Source: Hymenoscyphus infarciens | Lineage: Eukaryota; Ascomycota; Leotiomycetes; Helotiales; Helotiaceae | DNA: 64,000 nucleotides | Assembly (NCBI GenBank): GCA_001414345.1 | Contig: LLCB01000030.1 | Span: 62,001 to 126,000, forward strand | Direction of reading: 5' to 3' | In this document: positions 23,460 through 34,291 of the stretch, piece after piece | Layout: every line of letters begins with the position of its first letter | Numbering within the stretch: position 1 is the stretch's first letter | Notes under the pieces: model-generated | What the model was told of the DNA's origin: nothing | The model's input: only the letters and a program-made list of their open reading frames with translations | Database searches by the model: none | Position numbers and translations under genes: made by a program

Positions 23460-25071
23460 ATGGCACTTGTGAGATCTGCCAGTGGCCCGGGTGGATTAAG
23501 TATCAACACCAACTCTGCCAATTCGACATTGTGAGTACTGCCCATTTCCCCTACGGGCGGGCGGCGCATCGCGTTCTCGGTCCCTTGCATGGAAGAAAAT
23601 TGATACTGACGGCTTGCCACAGCGGATCGACCACCGCGCCTGCAGGAGGAATGTTTAATACCGGGGCGAACAAGCCCGCTGGAGGGCTCTTTGGTGCTGC
23701 CACGAGTACGCCAGCTCCAGCGGGTGGTCTCTTCGGCACAGCTTCAACTACCACTCAACCTCCAGCTGGTGGGCTATTCGGATCCGTAGCTCCCTCTCAA
23801 CCACCGGCTACAGGAGGACTGTTTGGAGCGACAGCAGCTTCTCAGCCACAGGCGGCAGGAGGATTGTTTGGAACAGCAGCGACATCTCAACCACAGAGCG
23901 GAGGGCTATTTGGGGGATCAACAGCGACAAATCAGGCTCAAACGGGAGGTTTATTTGGAGGTGCGGCTGCTAGTACACAACCTCAAGCTGGAGGACTCTT
24001 TGGCTCTGCGACTACAACAGCGCAACCTCAGACTGGTGGACTATTTGGAGGAGCGGCATCCACAGCTCAACCACAAACCGGTGGCCTTTTTGGTGGTTTG
24101 AACTCTACTCAGAACAAACCCACCGCATCCTCCTTGTTGTAAGTTTTCCCATCACGTCAATTCAGAACTCAACTGACTCTCTCAGTGGTGGTTTTGGTGG
24201 CGCGCAAAATCAGCAAAATCAACAACAGAACTCCATGTCTGGTCAACAAAATCAGCCCCAGGGCTCGGGTCTCCTAGGCGGTGGGTTATCTTTCGGTCAA
24301 GGCGCACAAAATCCACAAACGGTGCCAGGAGTTCGAATAGACCTCGCGAATCTACGCGGTACCACGCGTTTTGAAGATCTCTACCCGGACCTACAACAAC
24401 AAATTACTATGATGGACGATGTCATTCAAAGCCAAATCAAGCTCAAAAATGATTGTGATGCTATCATGCCAGCCCATGATCAACAACTGTCACAAATTCC
24501 AAGCGATGTTGCTTACTGCAGTCGAAAGTTAACAGGTGTCGAGGCGGCGTTGGCATCGGACGTCAAGTCAATTGCTTTCGCGCGAGAACTCATCAAAACA
24601 GACGGTGAAAATGCAACGTTGAGCTTCAGAGCAATCGATAATTTGAAGCTGCCACCTCAATACCATAATACTGGAATGTGGTCAAACTCTTCAGAGAATC
24701 GTTCATCCGGTAATGGTGAAGATGATCAGGATATCGTAGGATTGTTCTCCAAGACAGCTGACGAGCTTTCTGCTACTTTGAACAAATATCAAAACAATAT
24801 CTCGGAAATCGAGCAACATCTACGGGGTGTCGAGTCAAACAGCGCACAGCAGATCAACGCATTCATTGCCAAGAGAACTAGCAGTTCTACAAGCAACGAG
24901 AATCCAGCGGCGGAACTAGGAGCTGCGTTGACGGAATTTGAGCACAGTATCTTGGGCGTGGCAGGCAAAATAGGGGGAGCAAGGGAACAAGTGCAGAATC
25001 TTCAACTCAGCGGGTTCGCAGCACCAAATCACAACGCTTCCATTAATGGTAGAAGAGGCGGTGTATATTAG
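23460..25071 (+). CDS. NUP49: FG-repeat nucleoporin Nup49 (Nup58/45 homologue)
   Basis: Exons 23460-23530, 23623-24138 and 24186-25071 encode about 490 aa. The first 200 residues carry about ten GGLFG(A/T/S/G) repeats spaced by Ser/Thr/Gln/Pro/Ala linkers, the FG barrier of the central channel. Residues from about 230 form the coiled-coil region typical of the Nsp1-Nup57-Nup49 complex (NLRGTTRFEDLYPDLQQQI, then long helices to the C-terminus), which anchors the protein in the pore. The last intron is 47 nt and splits a Phe codon, giving SLFGGFGG across the junction. The small first exon was chosen because its donor (GTGAGT) restores STLFG before the repeats. Confidence 0.93.
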
Positions 25072-26077
25072 TGCATGTAGGGAATTTGGTTTGGGAAGTG
25101 ATGTATCATGGGATTCAGGATGGTGTTTTGGAGTTTTGAAGGCCGGGGAGCGGACATTCATTGAGTAATCGGTCAGAAAAAATGATACCATTGGAACGCG
25201 AATCAAAGGACAATGACTTGGGACAGTGACTGAAATGAATTTTATTGTGCCCCCAAGTATGGTAAGAACGATGGAGCTCAATTCAATACCCGACTTGGTT
25301 CTCTGGTACGAACGTCAACATCCACTATCATTTCAAAGATTATGATACCATATTGGAAAACCAAGATATATATATCTTAGGCCAGCTCGGAATAAGTTTC
25401 GATTGACTGGGCCTTCTAGCACAACTTAATAGCCAAATATCTCACTTCAGAACTATTTATATACTTCTACATTTTCTAATTACTAACTAGACAATAGCTA
25501 GTTTTTCATTCCTAGCGAAATCACCCGAGTAGAAGTTTTGTTGTATCTTGCAATCCCATTATTTCATCTCATAATATCATCTTATTATTTCACAACACCT
25601 CTCTCATATAAAATTCAAGATCATACGATGAGACAATCGCAAGAGAATAGGGGATAAACATGAGATGAGAATTCTACCTGTTTACAGGCAACATATGAGA
25701 TCAGCCGCGCTTGTGAGCCGGGTCTCATTTATACACATACTTTCTTATGAGTTGTGATGGAGTTTTCTTTCACGCGTTTTAGACTAGGGTTGAGAAGAAT
25801 CCTAGGCGACCACCGTAAGGTATACTTGCTTGAGATACAATACACTCGAAGCAAGACTACCTTCAAATCATGCTACGAATTTAAAAAACTTAGAATCACC
25901 TAATTTCTGTAGTTTTTCTTCTGTGGATTGGAGGTGCCTAAGTGTCGCGGGCGGATTGAGCTCGCGTCAACATCTGCATCCCAGCCTATTTCCCAGCTTC
26001 CACATTTTATCTCCCACACCCTCGATTCAACGCGTGTGCAACACAATTCGTCTCTCTTCGCAGAAGATCGAGACACA
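25072..26077. other. Intergenic region
   Basis: The 3' flank of NUP49 and the 5' flank of the next plus-strand gene. 25340-25680 is AT-rich without ORFs. No RNA gene or repeat is recognised. The reading frame of the next gene is open back to about 25928, but the first ATG in that frame is at 26078. Confidence 0.55.
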
Positions 26078-28986
26078 ATGGAGATGATGAATGCAACGCA
26101 AAATAGCGCGGCTCTCGATGCAGCTGATGACGGCTGTCTCGATGGCGATGGCCGCGAGGAAGAAGAGGAGGGAGAGGAAGAGGAAGAGTTGACGCCTCTC
26201 GAGTATGCCCGCCTTCATGGAATTGCTCGAAACCACCTCTCCGATTCCTCGGCTTCCGACCATATCAATGTACTAAGGGGAGCAATCGAAAACAGTGCCT
26301 TCACGGACTACTCGCACCTTCCGCCTTTGTCACTTGGTCCCAAGCCAGACTTGAGGGATCGATTCTCGGCTCCTCAAGAAGCCATTGACTATCTGCAGGA
26401 CTTTCAGAACGAGATGAATCCAGACGGAATCGAGGCAATCATGGACTCGATGCTCGCTCCAAGGAAGTCGAGGTCATTGCGGGTGGAACTCCCATTGCTG
26501 CGGAGCGACCATGAGACCGACTGTGCCAGCTTTTCTCGGGAACGACTTAGAGAAGGGTTCGAGATCAAATTGCAGGATATCAAGCTTCCTTTGGAACTTG
26601 TTGACGAGGAGAATGGCGAGGGTCTCTCAATTCCGTCCAAATATCTGGACGCCGCACACAAGATCATCGAAGATATCAAGAAGGAAAAGCTGACCTGTTC
26701 AAAAGATACGCTATCGTATCTTACGAAGACATTGCAGTTTTCCTGGGACCAGGAGGATGAGGATAAACTATGGGCAGCTGAACAAACTTACCATCGCGTT
26801 CGTCTTGAGCAATCCTCCCTGCTATTCCTCTCAGCGAGACCTAGGCTAACGTCAATGCATAGAAGAAGTTTCCCCTTGAACCAGTAACTCCGCCCCTTCT
26901 GCCAATGTCGCCTCCTCCCTCGAGATACGAACCTTCCTCTTCTTCCCCGACTTTCAAACTCCCGTTGGCGGCAGAATCCGAGTCTATGATCAAACAGGAT
27001 CTGGAAGAAATCGAGAAGCATATTATGAAGGAAGATAGGCCATCCCCGGTCCGAGATCTGAATGAGGTCTTCCTACCGATTCTAGAAAGTAACACAACGC
27101 CTCCTCCAATGCCGCCGAGATTCAAATCAGAAGAACACAAAGTCGATGAAATCTTGACACCACAGAACCCGCCAACGGTGTTGAAGGAGGTCCGCTTCAG
27201 CGAGGAGATTGAGTATATGCTTCTCGATGAAGATATGTCTTCGGAAAAGCCTGAGGATACCAAAAAGGTTCTGCAACAAAACTTTGGGAAGGCGCTCGAG
27301 ACTGCTACCCGTGAGTCCGAACAAGAGAACTTGATTGAAGCAGACAGTATGAGCCGTGTCAGTGTACGCACGATTCCTACAGTGGCCCCCGTTGCTCCCT
27401 GGGCAATGCCACAACAATGTACAAGTGCAAGCCAGTTTCTGGATCTACAGAAAGAGATGCTTAGCTTGACTGTTGGATATCTGCCATTGTGGAAGAGTAA
27501 AAACCCGACCAAGCTTAAGTGGTATCCCTTCTCTAGCAAATTGGCAAAGGTAGACCCTGAACAGGATCCTCCACCCTGCGGTGACCAATTGTGGCGGGAA
27601 GTTATTGATTCGGAGAATGAAGACGTGATTGATAGCTCGGACATGACTTGGAAACCTCCAGGCCTACGAATTCTGCAGATCGACGAGGATGATGACGACG
27701 ACGAGATAGAGCCAGGCAAGTTCTATAAAGATCAGCCTCAAGATATCTCATCCCTGGTCAAAAAGCGGAAAAAGGAGCTTGAACAAGATGAGTTGGAAGG
27801 AAAAGATAGAGGTCAAGGGCAACCATTCTTACCTCCAACAGATCCAATTTGTTCTCTCACGAGACCGCAGAATACTCCTCGTCATCGGAAACCAGATGAC
27901 TTCTTGTCAGCAGCGCAAAAAATGCAACTCGATTCTGCCCATGAAAAGCAGCCAGACATGTTGTTAGGTGGTGCTTTCTCTGCGGGAAATCTGATTGAGA
28001 ATTTCAAAGAACTGCGCGGAGCTAAGAAACCAAAGCTCCACGATAGCTCCTACTTCACGAGCAAATCCAACAAGGATACTGTCCCGAAGCCTTCAAAATC
28101 GTCAGGTACAGATCAACATGAGCAAGCTCCAATACCAATTCGAAAGTCGCCATTTCCTAATCCAGCAGCAGCTCCACTACCCGCTCCTCCCCTAACTGTT
28201 CCAAGCACACTACTCGGTGCCATAGTCTCGTCAACCCTCCTAAAACACCGAACCCTAATCAAACATCTCGAGTCGCTCCTTCCTTCCTTAACCTTGGTAG
28301 AAAGAGACTTTTCCGCTCACAACACAACGACATGGATGCCAGGATCAGTCACTCGCTCGCCAGTAACCTCCCCACTAGACTCCGAGGCTGATCTTGTCAT
28401 TTCCCCATCCACCGGAATCTTGATATCCAGCTTCCAAAAAGTCAAACAGCGACCCCTACCAGGACAGAGAGGCAAAACCGCAATCCAAAGCCGACTTTGC
28501 AAGGTCAGTGCCCGGTACAAAAAGCTCATCGTCCTCGTCACGGAAGAACAAAAAGACGAAACCACTGATGGATTAGATGACAATGGTTGTCTTGCTCTCA
28601 CCGAATTTGTTGGTTTCGCGTCTGGTCTTCCCACTTCAATCACGGTACAATTTGTTGCTGGTGGCGAAGAGACTCTTGCGAAATGGGTTGCGAGTATGAT
28701 TGTACAGCATAGGATTGCCAACGGAACAGATCTTTTGGCTGATGAGACGCATTGGGAGTTGTTCCTCAGAAGAGCTGGATTGAATGCATATGCTGCGCAG
28801 CAAATCGTTGCTGAATTGAAGCCACCACAGGGCGTGAATGGATCGAGTCCTTCAAAGTCTGGTCATTTTGGCCTAGCTGCATTTGTGGAGATGGGGAGGG
28901 AAAATAGGCTTGCCAGATTTGGACCTGTGTGTGGTAGGAAGTTGATGGAGCGAGTTAGTGATGTTGTTGATGGGATCTGGCAGTGA
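26078..28986 (+). CDS. Large protein with XPF/Zip2-like C-terminus (DUF7102-type)
   Basis: Two exons, 26078-26797 and 26863-28986, encode about 947 aa. The 65-nt intron uses GTTCGT and CATAG and joins in phase 0. The N-terminal ~250 residues hold a Glu run and helical segments, followed by a long charged, Pro/Ser-rich disordered middle (residues about 250-650). The C-terminus looks like a degenerate XPF-nuclease fold: LVERDFSA (~719), then DLVISPSTGILISSFQKVKQ (~751-770), a strand-like LIVLVTEE and a FVGFASGL segment. Helix-hairpin-helix-like helices follow (RRAGLNAYAAQQIVAELK, ~875). This order matches catalytically dead XPF-like meiotic ZMM proteins such as Zip2/SHOC1; that assignment is inference. 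I associate the family with the fungal DUF7102 label from memory. Confidence 0.8.
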
Positions 28987-29195
28987 AAGAAATGGGAGAA
29001 CCCATACCTTTGACTTGCGAAGTACACCAAGAGTACATGAACATGAAGAATAGCGCGGTTGCATACTATTATGGCAGTACTGGTTTGCTTTGTTATTAAA
29101 ATAGAAGGGCATATTAGCTTGACGTTAGCTTTATTACATGGTAGATAGCAGATAGAAGTCACATTTCCTGGCATGTATGGCCAGTTGCTTGAATG
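28987..29195. other. Short convergent intergenic spacer
   Basis: About 209 bp separate the stop codons of two convergent genes. The transcripts probably overlap or abut at their 3' ends. No terminator hairpin is evident and none is expected in this organism. Confidence 0.5.
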
Positions 29196-30699
29196 TCATA
29201 AACTCCATACTTTGACACTATTATCTGGGCATTTCTTTTGAAGTGAGCTTTGACTAGAAGATCGACTAGATCTTTCACTCTCAACTGAATCTTCCTCAGA
29301 GTCACTTGAATCATCTTCACTGCCACTCTCACTACCTTCAAAATTCGGTACAGACCTTTGTCCGGAACACGTGGCTACAACAGTGCCAGAGCTATGAACA
29401 ATAGTCGAAGTAACGGGATCTGCATAACTTGTTAGCTCAAAATTATTTACCTGGATAGAAATAGAAGAATAGATACCATCATGAGCCTTCCACTCCCACG
29501 ACCTCTCCAGCGCCCCCTCACTCATCCCAACACCCTCCCAAACCCTCACAACCCCATCCACACCCCCAGCCCAAATCTCCATCCCCTTCTCCGTAGAAAA
29601 GATATCAACCCCAAGCCTCTGATTCGTCCCCGCCTCCCTCCCCTCCAACCAAGCAAGCAATTTCCCCGCCCCCCTAACATCATAAACCAACACCCCACCA
29701 CTCTTTCTCTCAACCACATAAAGATACCTCCCACATTCACTCCAAGCCGTTTGCGTAACACCCATTCCCCCAATCCCCGCATCTTTATCCGCTGCTTCGG
29801 CAATACTCCATGTAGCAACTGTTCCTCCTAAGCCCGCCATATCGTAGAGACCGATATATCGTGTCCAGGTCCCTGCTGCTACCATTCCTGTTTCTGAACC
29901 TGGGGGAGCGGGCTGGAGGGATAGGGCTGAGACAATACCGCGCATTCCTACGCCCCCGCCTTTCATGACGTGCCGTTTTGAGGGGATGGTTGGCATGCTT
30001 TGTGTAGGACCTTGGCCATTACGGGAAACGTCGAAGAGGGCTATTAGACAGTCTGTGCCTGCTAAGAATGTACCTGGGGAGGTCCAGAGCAGGGAGGAGG
30101 GAGTATAATATGCTTCGGTTGTGGGGGAGATGAGAGAGTATGTTGCTGTGGGCGTTGAAGAGGGGGAGAGGGAGTTTGTAAGTCGGATGGGGAGGGCGGA
30201 TGGAGAAGAGAGGTAGAGGGTTGTGGAGGGGTCGGAGAGGGCATAATTTGGGTATGGGGAGACGCAGTTTATAGGACTGGGGTTCTGGTGAGTGGTGTAT
30301 GGTTCGAGGGGTATTGGGGAGGGGGAATCATCGAGGAGGGTTGGTGGGAGGATGAAGGTTCGGATCGAGTTGTCTGCGCTGCTGGTGATGAGACTCGTTC
30401 CATCTGGTGACCTGGATGTGTTAGTGAGAGCGCAGATAGGGTTGTAGGAGGGGCAGGTGAGCTTGCCATTGGGCGCTCTTGAAGTAGTTTACTTCTATAT
30501 CTTCTTCGCTTGGTTCCTCCCAGGATTGCCAGGAGTTGCTGAGCAGTTTTCTTTCCCTAATTCTGGATTCTGCAATTGAGCAGCAATAGGTGGCACCGGT
30601 AGAAGCCACAATCTTGGGCGTTTTCAGGGCTTCAGTAGGCTCCATGATGATGAGATCTGTATAGGTAGGTAGAATCGATGACACAAAGGATGGATCCAT
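29196..30699 (-). CDS. WD40 protein of the Swt21/WRAP53 (TCAB1) type
   Basis: Exons are 30699-30467, 30411-29477 and 29419-29196, about 463 aa. The N-terminus has the NYFKSAQWSPDGTSLITSS motif characteristic of the Swt21/WRAP53 branch of WD40 proteins, followed by further blades (NCVSPYPNYALSDPS; TQTAWSECGRYLYVVERKSG; DGVVRVWEG; TSTIVHSSGTVVATCSGQR) and a C-terminal acidic Ser/Asp/Glu tail ending NSVKVWSL. In yeast Swt21 acts in splicing and mRNP work; in animals WRAP53 binds CAB-box RNAs and telomerase. Which role applies here is not shown. Intron 1 is a GC-AG intron. Intron 2 (29420-29476, 57 nt) is in frame and stop-free if retained. Confidence 0.8.
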
Positions 30700-30864
30700 G
30701 GATGGCTCGGATTGTTATCACGTGATTTGGTGGTGGTATGGTGTTCGCCAAGACAACCTGGAAGCTATACTTGTCGTCGCGTTACCCCTCCACGATCTAC
30801 CTAGATCCTCGTCCTCAGCCTTATATCCCGCACCTCAACACCACACACAATACCCCAAACCGAA
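30700..30864. promoter_or_regulatory. Divergent promoter, WD40 gene and BTB gene 1
   Basis: 165 bp separate the two ATGs, so both promoters must lie in or overlap this segment. A pyrimidine-rich run precedes the BTB start, and CACAC repeats occur just upstream of it. A longer CA tract precedes the paralogue at 33115. Confidence 0.5.
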
Positions 30865-32056
30865 ATGCCCGAGCCCCCCAAGAAACGAGCAAGAATGGCA
30901 TCCCCAGCTGACGACAATGACGCGATTGATCCACATGCCACTAACAACCAAGGCGCAGAGGGCGACGAAGAAACATCTGATGCGGGCTTCACGCTCTTTG
31001 AACTACCAGGTGTCACGCCTGATGTGCGCCTTCTCGTCTTTGATCAAGAATATCATGTCCATTCAATTATTCTCAAGCTGCGCTCGAACTATTTCAGAAA
31101 ATTCCTCGATTCCCCGGATAAGTCCGGCACTCCAGCTTCTGCCGATTTCCACTACGAGTATGCAACCGCCCTTGATGACGACGGAGCATGGGCTTTAGAG
31201 CCTGCAGACAAAGTAGGCAACTGTATCCCTCGGAAATGCTATGACCAACGACTAATTCAAATGGCAGGTCAAGGAGCCGGTTTTTACACCTGAGAGGCTT
31301 GCTCTTCTCGAAGAGGGAGGCACACTTTCGCCCAAATTAGAAGATACTACCTTTTGGAAACTTCTTTGTGCTATGTACAACTGTGCTTATTCAATAGACG
31401 AGATCTCGGACGTCATCAACCTAACTCGGGTGGCCGATTTCTACTGCGCGCTCCCAGTTGTGTCGGCGACTTTAAGCGGGCAGCTCTGGGAAAGCAGCCT
31501 CTTCAACGAAACTGATAACGAGCATGCCGCATCAAGCGATCCAATATCACTCCTTTTTGCAGCTCGGAAGCTTCGCCACCGACACTTATTTCGCGAATGC
31601 ATCGTTCATATCGTCAGCCAGCTCGCGCACATCGAATCCCAGAACGGAGCTCTCCTTGAGCAACTACAACAAGATGAAGACATATACAACCTCGCCCAGA
31701 AGCATTACAGGCTGCTATGCCAAAAGATAATGAAGGCAACTGTGGAGCAAATCAAATTCATGCAGGATCCCAAGCAAACCTATTGGATGCCGTCACAAGC
31801 AGCTCGAAAATGTATATCCTCTACGCCTGAGGAAAATGCGTCTTACTATTTCGAGATTAATTCCCAGTTGATCAAAGAAAATCACGGGGACTGTGCTGCC
31901 GAATTCAAGTCTGCAGTTCGCGCGTTATTAAAGAATGATTTGCTATTGGGCAGAACTGGGGATAAACCCGGCCGTGGTGCTTTCAGAAGGAAGTTTTTGT
32001 GTTGTGATGTGAAAGACGTTGAACTTCCATGGGATCAGGATGAGGTGGACTGGTGA
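30865..32056 (+). CDS. BTB/POZ domain protein, paralogue 1
   Basis: Exons 30865-31212 and 31268-32056 encode about 378 aa. The 55-nt intron falls after the LEPADK motif, at the same place as in the paralogue at 33115. The BTB core is at about residues 50-90: DVRLLVFDQEYHVHSIILKL, then SNYFRKFLDSPDKSG. A helical region follows (MYNCAYSIDEISDVINLTRV, ADFYCALPVVS), which continues the BTB/BACK-like fold, and the tail ends in an ELPWDQDEVDW motif shared by all copies here. The N-terminus is short, disordered and basic (PPKKRAR). BTB domains mediate dimerisation or Cullin-3 binding; the actual partner is unknown. The first ATG of the frame is used. Confidence 0.82.
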
Positions 32057-32159
32057 GACTCTCGCTTCATTGGCTTCTCGGGCGATGACCAACATGTCTC
32101 AATTAAGATTGATGGAAAGAGATAACCTGGGCCCTCCTGCAAGCTCACATGTGTTTCTT

Positions 32160-32331
32160 GAGCAAGGGTTTCCCGCTGAAAATGTACATTACTATCGATT
32201 ATTCAGTCTGGGAGGGGATTTCGGACGGAATTCATAACGCAGACAAAGTAGAAAATATTCAAGCGGCTATAGTTATGTGTGATGCGAAAAATGCTAAATT
32301 TCTATGAGATGAGAATGAGATAGACTGGTAA
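32160..32331 (+). pseudogene. 3'-end fragment of a BTB paralogue
   Basis: Two short pieces match the C-terminal third of the neighbouring BTB proteins. A PAENVHYYR segment at about 32172-32200 corresponds to the PEENASYYF region. CDAKNAKFL-stop-DENEIDW-stop at 32278-32331 corresponds to CDVKDVELPWDQDEVDW plus the native stop. The fragment begins about 100 bp after the stop of paralogue 1 and is in the same orientation, so it looks like the tail left after deletion of a tandem copy. Confidence 0.7.
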
Positions 32332-32469
32332 TTCTCAGTGCCAATGTTATTCGGGTTTGAGTTCACATTCATGTATCTGGGTTGTGTAAGAGGTATAGAG
32401 TATAAGATCGTCGTCCAATGCATCCTTTTCATTACTTGGCTAATTTTATCTAAACCAGACTAGTTTGAA

Positions 32470-32890
32470 CCATCTAAAGTGACCTGAAAAACATATACTA
32501 TATTCGAAAATCAACTCTTTTCAAAGCTTACCTAGGTTAAAGTATAACTCAAAGTTATCTTCAGTCCTAGTATATTCTATTTTTCTCTCTCTTCTCCTTC
32601 CTGATAATTCTTCTAATTAGCCTAGCTAGTAGTTGCTTTTTAATAACTAATTCCGACTGAGAATTATATATAATATTTAATAGAAGTCTCGTGGTGTCTA
32701 GCGTTAATTACTAATGTCTAGAAATATACTCTTAGTACTGAATAATAATTATATAGCTTTACTTTTAGTTACTAGAAGAAACCTTTTCTAGGAGAATTAA
32801 AACAAATAGTAGGTTGTTTATTATTACAAAAAAGTTCAAGCAAGTTAATTCAACTGTTTCTAGAATAATACAGTCTAGCTATAGACTGCG
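32470..32890. other. AT-rich, RIP-like remnant between BTB genes
   Basis: A roughly 400-bp block rich in TA, CTAG and ATAATA words with stops in all frames, unlike the flanking genic DNA. It is likely a mutated transposon fragment. No family is recognisable. Confidence 0.45.
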
Positions 32891-32891
32891 T

Positions 32892-32918
32892 TCGCTCCTG
32901 GTGTTGAGACAGGAGCGA
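32892..32918. repeat. Perfect 9-bp inverted repeat (hairpin)
   Basis: tcgctcctg (32892-32900) and caggagcga (32910-32918) are perfect complements around a 9-nt spacer. It sits at the abrupt right edge of the AT-rich block and upstream of BTB paralogue 2. It could be an element terminus or a chance hairpin. Confidence 0.6.
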
Positions 32919-33090
32919 CCCTTACTATTATACCCTGTACCTAGGCAGGATCCTGGGTTTCTTCACTCTTACAGCCACTGGGCTGCCTGGTACATCCCAC
33001 GTGACTTCGCGCCGGACTCGCGATGACTCGCGATGACTCGCGTTAGGCACCCACGCGCACTTATATTCGTTGTGATCATCGTTCTTACAA

Positions 33091-33114
33091 CACACACACA
33101 CACACACACACACA
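33091..33114. repeat. (CA)12 microsatellite abutting a start codon
   Basis: A pure CA dinucleotide tract ends directly at the ATG of BTB paralogue 2, so it lies in the 5' leader. Length changes here would alter the leader but not the protein. Confidence 0.9.
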
Positions 33115-34291
33115 ATGGCTTCAGAACCTTCAGCATCAAATCTGCTTTCCAAAAAGAGAACGATGTCGGATTCCACGAACCCTTCAACCTCCGAAACCAA
33201 ACCTAGTCCCTTTATATTTCGTCTCCCGGATCAGCAGAGACCTGACGTTCGGCTCAGTGTCTTCGATCAAGAATATCACGTTCATTCCATGATCCTTAAA
33301 CTTCATTCTACTTATTTTAGGAAGTTTCTCGACTCTCCTGACAAGTCTGGTTCTCCCCCATCACCCTCGGTCAACTTTCGATACGACTATGCAACCGCTG
33401 TAGACGACGATGGAATGTGGGCTCTAGAACCCGCCGACAAGGTGAACTTCCATTCAATTGCCCTTATTATGTCTAAGGGTCGAATTAACCCTGTTGCAGG
33501 TCCAACTTATCAAACCCGAGGCTCTCGCTCTTCTTGAATCTGGACAAAAGATATCTGTCGAGTCGGAAAAAACCCTTTTTCGCAAGCTTATGTCGGCAAT
33601 GTATAATCGTCCATATAGAATCAATTCTGCCCAGGAAATTCTCGATTTAACACGGATAGCGGACTTCTATTGCGCATTACCAATAGTTTCAGTGACACTA
33701 TCCGGACAGCTTATCCACAGCGACCTCTTTTCTAGAGAGAGAAGTCTTGAACGAAGTTCGGGCATGCCTGGGGAGGCAATACAGCTCATAGCTTCCGCTC
33801 GAAAGCTACGGCATGGAACGTTATTTCGAGAATGCCTAGTTCATATTGTTGGCGACCTTGACCACAACCGGCGTCAGAACAACACCCATTACGAAATGCT
33901 CTGTCAAGATGTCGATCTATACCATTTAGCGATCAAACATCATGGCTTCTTGTGCCAGAAGATTATGGTAGCTCAAACAGAACAAATCAAGTTCATACAG
34001 AGTCCACATTTTACTTTCGAACTTCCGTATGCAATCCGCAAACTATTAGAAGGACCTGACACGAGCGCCGAATACTATCGAGAACTCAAAACCCATCTGG
34101 AAAAAAAGGGCTATATTGGCATTGAAGACAGTCTCGTGGAGGCGCTTAATATTCTGTTGAAGAACGAGCTGGTGTTAGACAGATCAGGTTCCCGCACTGG
34201 AGATCCTGGAGGCCCTTATGATTCGACATTTCTAACTTGTGATGTGGAAACGGTGGTACTCCCATGGAATGAGGATGAAGTGGACTGGTAA
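33115..34291 (+). CDS. BTB/POZ domain protein, paralogue 2
   Basis: Exons 33115-33441 and 33500-34291 encode about 372 aa. The 58-nt intron sits after LEPADK exactly as in paralogue 1, proving common origin by duplication. BTB core: DVRLSVFDQEYHVHSMILKL followed by STYFRKFLDSPDKSG (about residues 43-78). Further conserved blocks are LMSAMYNRPYRINSAQEILD, LTRIADFYCALPIVSVTLSG and LRHGTLFRECLVHIVG, with a terminal VVLPWNEDEVDW. The N-terminus differs from paralogue 1 and is Ser/Thr-rich. The copies are well diverged, so the duplication is not recent. Function unknown beyond the BTB fold. Confidence 0.83.

Noticed and set aside
26841..27719. 292-codon antisense ORF
   Set aside because: It is the shadow of the large plus-strand gene; Ser-rich translation mirrors the acidic/Pro-rich sense codons.
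29481..29831. Pro-rich plus-strand ORF of 116 codons
   Set aside because: Antisense shadow of the WD40 gene exon.
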